Source: RHLJ01 sp048058975 (GTDB taxonomy: Bacteria; Bacteroidota; Rhodothermia; Balneolales; Balneolaceae). Taken from it: DNA of 64,000 nt. Below are positions 1-7,921 of the stretch, piece after piece. The stretch lies in assembly GCA_048058975.1 (NCBI GenBank), contig JBLLNP010000012.1, forward strand, positions 1 through 64,000, given 5' to 3'. The notes beneath the pieces were generated by a model. It saw only the letters and a list, made by a program, of their open reading frames with translations, did no database searches and was not told the DNA's origin. Position 1 is the first letter of the stretch. Each line of letters starts with the position of its first letter. Both the position numbers and the translations under genes were made by a program.

Positions 1-1081
1 TTGAAAACGACGTTCCGTTTGAGTTACCGTATTCATCATTTAATCTGGTTGTAAAGATACCATGTCCTGGGGCTGCAATATCTACCCAAAAACCAAAATT
101 GGAGCCATCTCCGGTTCCCCAATCATTTTCATCAGGCCTTGTATCATCTTCTTTCGTGGCAGCAACTGCTATTACATTGTCATATGCTGCCGGATAATGC
201 TCTTCACCTGTGTTGTCATTACCAGCAGCAGCAACAATAATTACATTGTAATTATCATGCACTGCGTTTATTAAATTCTGGCGGGCCTGACTATATGTTG
301 AACCACCCCAACTTAAATTGATAATCTCAGCCCCATTTTCGGCGGCCCATAAAATCCCCTCATATCCATGAGTAATTCTCCCATCAGTAGTATGTTTAAC
401 TAATATTAAGTCTATGTTTCTCCCTATACTAGCCATGCCAATGCCATTGTCGGTTGTTGCGCCACTAACTCCAGCTACACGTGTTCCATGAGTATCTTCA
501 ATCACGTCCGGGCTAACATCTCCATCGTTGTTCGCAATATCCCACACTTTTTCAATTTTACCTGAAAGATCCTCATGCCATATATCAAAGGCGTCATCAA
601 CAATTGCGACATCTATACTTTCTGAACCAGTCTCAATATCCCATGCATCAAATGCTCCAATTATGTTTAATGACCATTGTTCACTTAAACTTTCGTCATT
701 TGGAACATCAAATTTATAATCAACAGCAACTCTTTCAGCAAATTCTATTTTATCATTCTCTAATAATTCCCGAATTAATTCATCAGTTTTATCAACATTT
801 TCGAATATAATCTTAAAAGTTCTATCCAAAGTAGGAATCTCTTTTTCTGTAAAAGAAAACGGAGTTAACACTTCAATGATTTCATATTTATCCTTAATTG
901 TATTTAGAAAACTAAACTGATTAATTGGCTGATTTTTATTTCTTTTCCATTTTATCCCAACATTGTCTTTGAATTTAAAATAAACCTCTCCATTTCTTTT
1001 TTCAGGATATGAAACTCCCTCATTTTGTGAGAAAGTAGAAAAAGAAATCAAAAATGAAATGATTGTAAGAAAACTTTTCAT
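1..1081 (-). CDS. Secreted S8 family (subtilisin-like) serine peptidase, 3' end missing
   Basis: The reading frame opens at an ATG at 1081 and stays open to the window edge, giving 360 residues without a stop. A hydrophobic signal peptide ends near residue 18 (TFSQN). An N-terminal propeptide-like region (about 25-130) precedes the S8 catalytic domain. The triad is visible: Asp162 in VAIVDDAFD, His198 in DTHGTRVAG and Ser358 in NGTSFS, with the oxyanion Asn288 in AAAGNDN. The frame leaves the window two residues after the catalytic serine, so any C-terminal domain or sorting signal cannot be judged. It should be an exported endopeptidase acting in the periplasm or outside the cell. Family assignment is firm; substrate is unknown. 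Confidence 0.9.
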   Translation of the reverse strand, partial: MKSFLTIISFLISFSTFSQNEGVSYPEKRNGEVYFKFKDNVGIKWKRNKNQPINQFSFLNTIKDKYEIIEVLTPFSFTEKEIPTLDRTFKIIFENVDKTDELIRELLENDKIEFAERVAVDYKFDVPNDESLSEQWSLNIIGAFDAWDIETGSESIDVAIVDDAFDIWHEDLSGKIEKVWDIANNDGDVSPDVIEDTHGTRVAGVSGATTDNGIGMASIGRNIDLILVKHTTDGRITHGYEGILWAAENGAEIINLSWGGSTYSQARQNLINAVHDNYNVIIVAAAGNDNTGEEHYPAAYDNVIAVAATKEDDTRPDENDWGTGDGSNFGFWVDIAAPGHGIFTTRLNDEYGNSNGTSFS

Positions 1082-1519
1082 GAGCTAAAGGTTTAATTCT
1101 CCCTCAATATTTTGATTAGGTAAAGTGTATTTCTAAAAGTACGTACTTTTCCATCTTGTACAAACGTATCAAAAGCTTTGTTTACAGAGTTATGTAAGTA
1201 AAACAGAACTGATCTTTGAGTTACTCAATCAATTCTATGGGTAGAGGCGAAGCAAGATTACATCTGGATTTAATAGAAGATATTGTTACTCCCGGATTTG
1301 TTATTGAGGAAGGGGTGATGGGGCCGAAAGGTGGGGCAGGATTGGGGTTAGTTTTATGTGAGATATGTGAGATATGTGAGAAGTAGCGGAGCGAATTCTC
1401 CGCAAACACTAACTATCATCTGTAAGCTGGACTTTTCAAATTTGTACTAAAGTATCTCATCGCACCAGCCTTTGCAAATAGCTCAATAAGTTATGGGTGA
1501 TAGTGTCTTTTATGCATAT
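1082..1519. other. Intergenic region with repeat and gene remnants
   Basis: No convincing intact gene lies here. A 49-codon plus-strand frame (1237-1386) ends in a GPKGGAGLGLVLC stretch that recalls the G2 box of histidine kinases and may be a degraded fragment. Positions 1376-1402 hold a shortened version of the GAGAA...AGCGGAGCGAATTCTC hairpin that forms the tail of repeat R (see 2351, 28211, 35390). Immediately after it, 1405-1506 is flanked by ACTATCA and TGATAGT and contains GCTGG/CCAGC, a weak long palindrome in the same place where the better copies carry an attC-like site. Confidence 0.4.
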
Positions 1520-2332
1520 TTATTTAATCACAAAGGTTTCCCAGCCATCATAAACTCCATTATGTTCAGAAGCCAATCGTCTTAATTCTGATGTTATAAG
1601 ATATATCGTATCAATATCTACCTTATCTGTTCTCCAAATTTGAAGTTGATGATGTGGAGATGCCTCTATATTAATTGATTTAGATTCAATGGTGAAGTTT
1701 TTGCTTTTTATTTGTGCTGCAAAATCATTTAAGTCTTTTTCTGATTCAAAATATAACCAATGATCAACTCTTCTTTCCTTGGGTAGGTTATCACCAGCTT
1801 GCATTAATTGTCGGATTACAGATTGATCACCCATGTAGTTTAGCGTTTCTTCGTTAGGGTATAAGAACTCACGGTAGTATTCCCAGATTGGATCTTCTTT
1901 AATGTTTATGTAGTGCTTGTTAGCAGGGTAATTTTCCTTATAGAATTTTTCCAGACGTTCCTCTAAACCATTAGGTGACTTAATATAGAAGTATTGCAGA
2001 CGTTCACTATTGTACATAAAAGAGCCTACTAGAATTCCACCATATTCACTTGTCACGATATCAAGAAGTTCATCTTCAACTTTATGCAATACTTGGAATG
2101 TTTCCGACTCTGGAAATCCGTCTTCTCTTGAAGTCGTATATTCTATTCCTGTTATCAAAATGTTAGAATGTGATCTCATAGGTGTTGAGTGAATCAAGTC
2201 CATTCTTAGGGTTACTGACCCTGGTTTACCATCTTCATAGCTGGCCATGTAAGTATCCCAAACCTCCGAATTTTCTTGTGCCATTGCCAGATAAAAAGTT
2301 GGTAGTAAGAATATGAGTAAAAGCGATTTCAT
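1520..2332 (-). CDS. Secreted DUF695 / RraB-domain protein
   Basis: The 270-residue product starts with a signal peptide (about residues 1-18, ending AMAQ). Residues about 22-130 resemble DUF695 (EVWDTYMASYEDGKPG start). Residues about 185-270 resemble the RraB (regulator of RNase E activity B) domain, with the typical RRVDHWLYFESEKDL opening and a C-terminal HNGVYDGWETFV motif. Known RraB acts on RNase E in the cytoplasm, so a signal peptide makes that role unlikely here. The gene stands alone between a weak palindrome (1405-1506) and repeat R (2351-2476), an arrangement like the genes of the cassette-like array at 27.6-36.3 kb. Domain call is moderately sure; function is unknown. Confidence 0.75.
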   Translation of the reverse strand: MKSLLLIFLLPTFYLAMAQENSEVWDTYMASYEDGKPGSVTLRMDLIHSTPMRSHSNILITGIEYTTSREDGFPESETFQVLHKVEDELLDIVTSEYGGILVGSFMYNSERLQYFYIKSPNGLEERLEKFYKENYPANKHYINIKEDPIWEYYREFLYPNEETLNYMGDQSVIRQLMQAGDNLPKERRVDHWLYFESEKDLNDFAAQIKSKNFTIESKSINIEASPHHQLQIWRTDKVDIDTIYLITSELRRLASEHNGVYDGWETFVIK

Positions 2333-2350
2333 GAAGTGCTAATTATATAT

Positions 2351-2476
2351 AACGTGGCTGGACTAAGTACCGTAGTTTTACCATTGAATTTAGTCCAAGT
2401 TGTGATGAGTTGCTCTGCAACTTTTGTACTTAGTCCAGCCACGTTGAGAAGAAGTAGTGGAGCGAATTCTTCTCAA
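2351..2476. repeat. Repeat R, copy 1 (palindromic intergenic element)
   Basis: The arms AACGTGGCTGGACTAAGTAC (2351-2370) and its exact reverse complement (2426-2445) pair over 20 of 20 bases. The interior holds AGTTGC-TCT-GCAACT. A second hairpin follows directly, with arms TTGAGAAGAA (2444-2453) and TTCTTCTCAA (2467-2476). Near-identical copies lie at 28211-28335 and 35390-35515. Each sits just upstream of the start of a minus-strand gene and just before a longer attC-like palindrome. Confidence 0.9.
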
Positions 2477-2566
2477 CATAAGAATATGCTCAACTCTATT
2501 GCGCATATCCGAATTTCATGTTTAAGTGCTATTCATCATATTCTTAGGAATTAACAGAACATGTTG
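2474..2566. repeat. attC-like long palindrome (site S-a)
   Basis: It opens with CAAC (2474-2477), carries TAAGAATATG (2479-2488) and its perfect partner CATATTCTTA (2537-2546), and closes with TGTTG (2562-2566). It abuts repeat R copy 1 by sharing the CAAC. The layout, CAAC, stem arm, variable middle, stem arm, TGTTG, is the same as at the sites between genes at 28-36 kb. The rest of the interval to 2673 shows nothing recognisable. Confidence 0.6.
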
Positions 2567-2673
2567 AATAAACACGATTTACTGGTAAAGTATAAACATC
2601 AGCTTATTCTAAAAAAAATGTGATCGAAAAGAATTTGGAACTGAACTAATATTGATGATAACTCCGAAAGAAT

Positions 2674-5019
2674 TTACCACCCAATCCTACCGCGGTTGTT
2701 GTCTCTTAGCAACTCATTCCGGGTTTCTTCAGGATCTTCAGGCATTACAAATCCGGGAGGTGGAGTGAACGCATCATAGCCCCAATATGCATCTTTGTCG
2801 GCCGTAACCATATTTATGAATGTTCCAACAATAGGAAGCGCAGAACGTGCACCCTGACCAATACTATTCGGGTTATCGGTCGGGAAACGGATTCTGCGAT
2901 CTTCACCTCCAACCCACGCACCCATTACGATATGAGGAGTCATTGCCACGAACCAGTTATCGGCAGAGTTTTGCGTAGTTCCGGTTTTTCCGGCAATATC
3001 CTGGCGCACACCATAGACATTTCGTAAACGAACTCCGGTTCCGTGGTAGCCGTCGCCACCACGAATTACACCGCGCATCATATCTGTCATTATGTAAGCA
3101 GTCTCGGGACTAATTACTTCCTGTTGATATTCTGGATAATATTCAACCAGTACATTCCCCTCCTTGTCTTCAATTCTGGTGATAGCAATAGGGTCAATAT
3201 GAACACCGGCATTTGCAAATGTGGTATATGCACTGGTTATTTCGAGTAAAGAAACTTCAGCCGTACCCAAAGCAATAGAAGGGTAGGCGGGGGTCTGAGT
3301 CATATCAATCCCAAGGTTGGAAGCCATTTGCTTAATCTTTCTGGCAGCGGGATCTAGTTCCCATAATTTATTTGTGCCAGGGTATCCGGCAATTTCCGGA
3401 AGCAAGCGCACTGTTATGTTATTCAAACTCCGGGCCAGTGCTTGTCGAAGCGGAACCATGATAGGGCCACTTGGAACATCCTGATCTTTCGGAGCCCAGA
3501 CATTACCCGCTCGGTCGTAATATTTGGTAGGATACTTTGAAAACTTGTGATACGGTTTGAACCCATTATCAATAGCAACTGAGTAAACAAAAGGTTTAAA
3601 GGTAGAACCGGCTTGTCGTTTAGATTGATATACATGATCGAACTGCACATTCCCATAATTGGATCCTCCAACCCAGGCAAGTACGTTTCCATTGCTTGGA
3701 TCAATAGCCACAAACCCGGCTTCTAGTCGGGTTCTGGATTTCATAACCGAATCCACAAACACAGAATCTGCTTTCAAACTGTCAAGAACAACTTTTCGGA
3801 TACTGGTATTATAGTTTTGGAATCCGTTTTTGTACTCATCGGTATCTTCCAGAAAGCTGTCTTTAAAGGTTGGAAATTCCTCCCAAAGTTTATCCATGTA
3901 AATACCACTTCCGCGGCTGGTCCATTCTTTCTCAAAAATAGTTTGAAGAGAGTCAAGTTTAGTTCGAAGCGCCCGCTCAGCATGAACCTGTAATCTTGAA
4001 TCAATAGTAGTGTAAATCACTAAACCATCGGTATATAGATCGTAACCATTTTCTTCTGCCCAACCGGAAACTTTCTGGCGAACATATTCCCCGAAATAAC
4101 GGCTTACACGTCCGGCTTTTGAAGGAGGTTGATAGTCAAGTTGAATAGGCTCGGACTGAAGCTGTACTTTTGTTTGCTGATCTATAAAGCCTTGATTACT
4201 CATTAATAAGAGCACAATATCCCGACGCTGTTTTGACCTTTCCGGTCGGATTCGGGGATTGTAAGCAAAGATAGCGTTCAAAGATCCAACAAGCGTTGCA
4301 GCTTCTGAAATATTCAGATCTTTAGCGGATTTATTAAAATGAGTTCTGGAAGCTGCCTCAATACCGAATGCACTATTCGGATATTCTACGGTATTCAGGT
4401 ACATCTCGATAATTTCTTGTTTGGTATAATTACGCTCAATTTGTACGGCGGTAATCATTTCCTTGAACTTCCTGGAAATTGAGAAAGCAAGTCCAATTTC
4501 TTTATACAAGTTTCTGGCCAGCTGTTGACTCAGGGTAGAGCCCCCTTGCGGATTGCCCCGAAGCACATGATAGGGGATAGCCAGCGTACGAACCATATCC
4601 ATACCCCAGTGATCAAAAAATCGGTGATCTTCTGTGGCTACCAATGCATCAACCACATGTGGAGAAATTTGGTCGTATCGTACCCAGGTACGATTTTCAG
4701 TATAATATTTATCCAGAACGGCTCCATCGCGGCTCCTAACTTCTGTAGCAATGGCTGTTTCCGGATTTTCTAATTGCTCGATAGAAGGGAGTCCCTGAAA
4801 CAGGAAATAAGTGTAGGTAAGGCCTCCTAAAAGCATTACTAGAAGAAACAGGCCAATACCCATTACTATTCTTTTTCCGAGATGGTACTCTCTTGGAGGT
4901 TCCTTTTTTGAAGAGTCGGGGTTGGAAACAGAAGCTTCTTTCTCAGCCAGAATCCGTTTCCGGTATTCCGGATCATTAAAATATCGGTGATGATCTATTG
5001 GTTCTTTCGAATTACTCAT
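2674..5019 (-). CDS. Penicillin-binding protein 1A (bifunctional transglycosylase/transpeptidase)
   Basis: This 781-residue class A PBP polymerises lipid II and cross-links peptidoglycan on the outer face of the inner membrane. A cytoplasmic tail (1-50) is followed by one membrane helix (about 51-75). The GT51 domain shows ATEDHRFFDHWGMD with catalytic Glu130 and the GGSTLSQQLARN motif at 159-170. The transpeptidase domain shows STFK with Ser472 and Lys475, SLN at 531-533 and KTG at 678-680, so both activities look intact. It is the last gene of a tight minus-strand operon: only two bases separate it from the LpxH-like gene. The C-terminal tail after the KTG box is ordinary length for the family. 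Confidence 0.95.
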   Translation of the reverse strand: MSNSKEPIDHHRYFNDPEYRKRILAEKEASVSNPDSSKKEPPREYHLGKRIVMGIGLFLLVMLLGGLTYTYFLFQGLPSIEQLENPETAIATEVRSRDGAVLDKYYTENRTWVRYDQISPHVVDALVATEDHRFFDHWGMDMVRTLAIPYHVLRGNPQGGSTLSQQLARNLYKEIGLAFSISRKFKEMITAVQIERNYTKQEIIEMYLNTVEYPNSAFGIEAASRTHFNKSAKDLNISEAATLVGSLNAIFAYNPRIRPERSKQRRDIVLLLMSNQGFIDQQTKVQLQSEPIQLDYQPPSKAGRVSRYFGEYVRQKVSGWAEENGYDLYTDGLVIYTTIDSRLQVHAERALRTKLDSLQTIFEKEWTSRGSGIYMDKLWEEFPTFKDSFLEDTDEYKNGFQNYNTSIRKVVLDSLKADSVFVDSVMKSRTRLEAGFVAIDPSNGNVLAWVGGSNYGNVQFDHVYQSKRQAGSTFKPFVYSVAIDNGFKPYHKFSKYPTKYYDRAGNVWAPKDQDVPSGPIMVPLRQALARSLNNITVRLLPEIAGYPGTNKLWELDPAARKIKQMASNLGIDMTQTPAYPSIALGTAEVSLLEITSAYTTFANAGVHIDPIAITRIEDKEGNVLVEYYPEYQQEVISPETAYIMTDMMRGVIRGGDGYHGTGVRLRNVYGVRQDIAGKTGTTQNSADNWFVAMTPHIVMGAWVGGEDRRIRFPTDNPNSIGQGARSALPIVGTFINMVTADKDAYWGYDAFTPPPGFVMPEDPEETRNELLRDNNRGRIGW

Positions 5020-5021
5020 TT

Positions 5022-5795
5022 TTAGGAAATATTGGAGCGGTAAGGTACAAATTCTTTGCTATCCTCGTACCATGAAACGAGTTGAAATTTGTCTTCAGTA
5101 TATCGTACCAGTGTGTTATGCTTAAAAAAAGTACCAAGATTTATATACTTCCCTCCCGAAAAAGTTTCCACTCTGGGTAAATGGTCGTGGCCGCATAAAA
5201 CTACATCTACTTCCTCGGCTTTTAAGATGCTCTCCGCATTCTTATTTAAAGGAACCGGATTCCTGTGATTTCTTTTTCTGGTAGTATTAGAGAAAGCCTT
5301 CATTAACCCCAAACCTGCCTTTGCAGGTAAAACTTTTTGGTAGTACTTAGTAAAGGAAGGGTTTCTTAACAATTTGTGGAATGCCGGACGAAGTATATCA
5401 TTGCGTTCTCCAACTAACCCATCCCCATGCATTATTAATACATTGGAGCCTCCAATTTTTATGATTCTGAACTTTGGCTCTACATCAAATTCGCGATCTT
5501 TAAAGTGACCAAATGTCCAGTTATCATGATTTCCGGTAACGTAGATTGCAGGTCGAACTGCCCGGTTGTAGGTTTCAAACTTATCAAGCACCCGTTTCCC
5601 TAAATCGGGAACGAACCCGGAATCCGGGTATTCCATCCAATAATCGAAAAGGTCTCCCAGAATATAAAGATGAGCTTTTTTCTCAATCGAATAATCGATA
5701 AGAGCAATCAATCTGTTTTCAACTTCGGCTTCTTTTTTTTCAGAAAAAGCACCGAGATGGACATCAGAAATAAACAGATGTTCTACTTCGCTCAT
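5022..5795 (-). CDS. lpxH: UDP-2,3-diacylglucosamine diphosphatase-like metallophosphoesterase (LpxH family)
   Basis: The 257-residue protein has all calcineurin-type metal motifs: DVH at 11-13, GDLFD at 47-51, GNHD at 88-91, a MHGDG motif near 123-127, and GHDH near 205. The FDYW sequence after the second motif and the length fit LpxH-like enzymes, which cleave UDP-diacylglucosamine to lipid X in lipid A synthesis at the cytoplasmic membrane face. It sits between a polyprenyl diphosphate synthase and PBP1A with gaps of five and two bases, so it is part of an envelope-building operon. Other Bacteroidota phosphoesterases share this fold, so the substrate is inferred from family and context. 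Confidence 0.8.
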   Translation of the reverse strand: MSEVEHLFISDVHLGAFSEKKEAEVENRLIALIDYSIEKKAHLYILGDLFDYWMEYPDSGFVPDLGKRVLDKFETYNRAVRPAIYVTGNHDNWTFGHFKDREFDVEPKFRIIKIGGSNVLIMHGDGLVGERNDILRPAFHKLLRNPSFTKYYQKVLPAKAGLGLMKAFSNTTRKRNHRNPVPLNKNAESILKAEEVDVVLCGHDHLPRVETFSGGKYINLGTFFKHNTLVRYTEDKFQLVSWYEDSKEFVPYRSNIS

Positions 5796-5800
5796 CCAGC

Positions 5801-6823
5801 TTATTTCTTTCTGGTGATGATGAAGTGAATCAGATCCACAAAATCCTGAATGTTAGATGAGTAGGGAATTTTTTCCAACCCGGAAATGGCTTCATTAGCA
5901 TAATCGTACATCACGTTTTTTGCGTACTCCATTCCTCCTTTCTCATGCACAAAACTCACAATCTCCTCAACATCTTTATTTTTCTTTTTTCTCTTTTTCA
6001 TAAGTGAGCGAATGTGGGATGCTTCTTTCTTTGAAGCATGCTGCATCGCCTTAATAAGAGGGAGGGTTACTTTGCGTTCCTGAATATCGTTTCTGGTAGG
6101 TTTGCCAATATCATACTTTCCATAGTCAAATAAATCGTCACGAATCTGAAAGGCAATACCAATGCACATGCCAATATCTCCCAGAAGTTTGTGCATGGTT
6201 GGATCGTTTGTAGAGGATATTGCTCCGCATTCGCAACAGGTAGAAATAAGACTCGCGGTTTTTTCAGAAATAATCTGGAAGTAGCGTTCTTCCGTCATGT
6301 TGAACAATCCTGCAGTTTTTAGCTGTCGAAGCTCACCTTCACTCATTTTTTGAACAGCCCTGGATTGTACTTTCAGCAGTTGGTGTTCTTCATTTTCGAG
6401 AGCAATCAATAATCCCTTTGAGAGCAGGTAGTCTCCCAGAAGAACTCCGGCTTTATTTTTCCAGATTTTATTAATGCTTACAAACCCTCTTCTCGAATTT
6501 GCATCATCAACTACATCATCATGAATTAAGGTTGCGGTATGAAGGAGTTCTATCATTGTAGCTGCAATGTGGCTGCGTTCTGTAATTCCTCCGAACAAAT
6601 TTGCGCTCATGAACACCAAAGTGGGGCGCAATTCTTTCCCTTTTTGTTTGAGCAAATAGTTAATTATCTGATCGAGTAAAAAGACATCTGATTTAATGGT
6701 TGACTTAAAAAAGCTCCTAAATTCCTTTAAATCAGCGGATACAGGCGCAGTAATTTCTTCCAGAGTTTTTCTTGTGACGGACTCTTTATTAATTCTTTGT
6801 AGTTCTGCGCTATCAATCATCAA
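5801..6823 (-). CDS. Long-chain polyprenyl diphosphate synthase
   Basis: The 340-residue protein is an all-helical trans-prenyltransferase. The first aspartate-rich motif is DDVVD at 102-106 (LIHDDVVDDANSRRG) and the second is DDLFD at 229-233. These bind Mg2+ and the allylic and homoallylic diphosphates during chain elongation from isopentenyl diphosphate. No bulky pair of aromatic residues is seen just before the first motif, which fits a long-chain (for example C35-C40, quinone side chain) product rather than geranylgeranyl; the exact length cannot be read from sequence alone. First gene of the minus-strand operon ending with PBP1A; about 100 bases separate it from the divergent glycolytic genes. 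Confidence 0.9.
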   Translation of the reverse strand: MMIDSAELQRINKESVTRKTLEEITAPVSADLKEFRSFFKSTIKSDVFLLDQIINYLLKQKGKELRPTLVFMSANLFGGITERSHIAATMIELLHTATLIHDDVVDDANSRRGFVSINKIWKNKAGVLLGDYLLSKGLLIALENEEHQLLKVQSRAVQKMSEGELRQLKTAGLFNMTEERYFQIISEKTASLISTCCECGAISSTNDPTMHKLLGDIGMCIGIAFQIRDDLFDYGKYDIGKPTRNDIQERKVTLPLIKAMQHASKKEASHIRSLMKKRKKKNKDVEEIVSFVHEKGGMEYAKNVMYDYANEAISGLEKIPYSSNIQDFVDLIHFIITRKK

Positions 6824-6924
6824 AAGTGTTCAAATTTTCTTAAACTTGGCTGCCCTCTAAATTAGTTAATATCCATAACAAATATTTAAAGGGAATTACT
6901 CACTCAACTCACAGAATTTAAGAC

Positions 6925-7912
6925 ATGATTGATCCAGTGCCTGAAATCAAATCGATTGCAGTATTAACCAGTGGAGGGGATTCTCCAGGAATGAACGCAG
7001 CTGTTCGCGCTGTAGTGCGGGCTGCCGGGGCTAACAACGTAGAAGTACATGCCGTTTTTCACGGTTATCAGGGCCTAATTGAAGGTGAATTTGAAAAAGT
7101 TAACTCGAACTTTGTGTCAAATATCATTCAGCGAGGCGGTACCATACTCAAGTCTGCTCGTTCGTTAGAGTTCAGAACAGAAGAAGGCCGTGCAAAAGCA
7201 GCTAAGAATCTCAAAGAAAAATATTGATGCATTAGTAGTAATTGGGGGAGATGGTACATTTACGGGTGCTAATATTTTAAGTAACGAGCACGGAATAAAT
7301 GTGGTAGGTATCCCCGGTACTATCGACAACGACATCATCGGAACAGATGAAACCATAGGTTATGACACGGCTCTGAATACTGCACTTGAGGCAATTGATA
7401 AGATACGGGACACCGCCGATGCTCATGAACGGATGTTTCTTGTTGAGGTTATGGGAAGAGATACCGGCTTTATTGCTCTTGAAACAGCGATTGCGTGTGG
7501 AGCCGAGCTGGTATTGCTACCGGAAGAACTTACTGATATAAAAGAAGTGAAGTCTCAACTGAAGAACATGCTGAAAGAGCAAAAGAGAAGCAGTCTTATT
7601 GTTGTAGCCGAAGGAGATGAAACCGGAGGAGCGCTTAAACTCGCCGAGAATATAAAGGATGATTTTAAGCAATACGATATGAAGGTTTGTATTCTGGGGC
7701 ACATTCAACGAGGGGGGGCGCCTTCCGCTCACGATCGAGTACTTGCAAGCAGATTAGGCGCAGCTGCTGTGAAAGTATTACTGGAGGGACATAGTGAAAT
7801 AATGGTGGGTATTGTAAATAATGCCTTGAAAATAACCCCGATGAGAGTTGCGGTTTCAAAAAAGAAAACGCTCGATTACGCACTCATCGAACTCGCAAAA
7901 CTACTACGATAA
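6925..7912 (+). pseudogene. pfkA: ATP-dependent 6-phosphofructokinase interrupted by a frameshift
   Basis: The product phosphorylates fructose 6-phosphate in glycolysis. The N-terminal part (6925-7227) holds TSGGDSPGMN and ends at a TGA after NLKEKY. The rest (frame +1, continuing to 7912) holds IDALVVIGGDGT, PGTIDNDI with the catalytic Asp, MGRDTG and LGHIQRGG. GGDG and PGTIDND are the ATP-type rather than pyrophosphate-type signatures. The break falls in the A-run at 7219-7223, exactly where intact PFKs read NLKK-x-GIDALVV; removing one A, or adding two, restores one protein of roughly 325 residues. A sequencing or assembly indel, a true loss-of-function mutation and recoding are all possible. 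The downstream part has only a GTG (7190) with no good ribosome site as an independent start. Confidence 0.85.
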
Positions 7913-7921
7913 AAGAATACA

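Noticed and set aside
2336..2554. Plus-strand frame of 72 residues over repeat R copy 1 (and its twin at 35393-35608)
   Set aside because: Both translate the palindromic repeat R; similarity between them reflects the DNA repeat, not a protein family.
7219..7226. Programmed ribosomal frameshift in pfkA
   Set aside because: The needed shift is +1 (or -2) and no typical slippery site, stimulatory hairpin or internal ribosome site stands out; an indel is simpler.
7190..7912. A separate protein starting at the GTG at 7190
   Set aside because: It would lack the ATP-binding N-terminus of phosphofructokinase and has no good ribosome site; it is the rest of the frameshifted gene.
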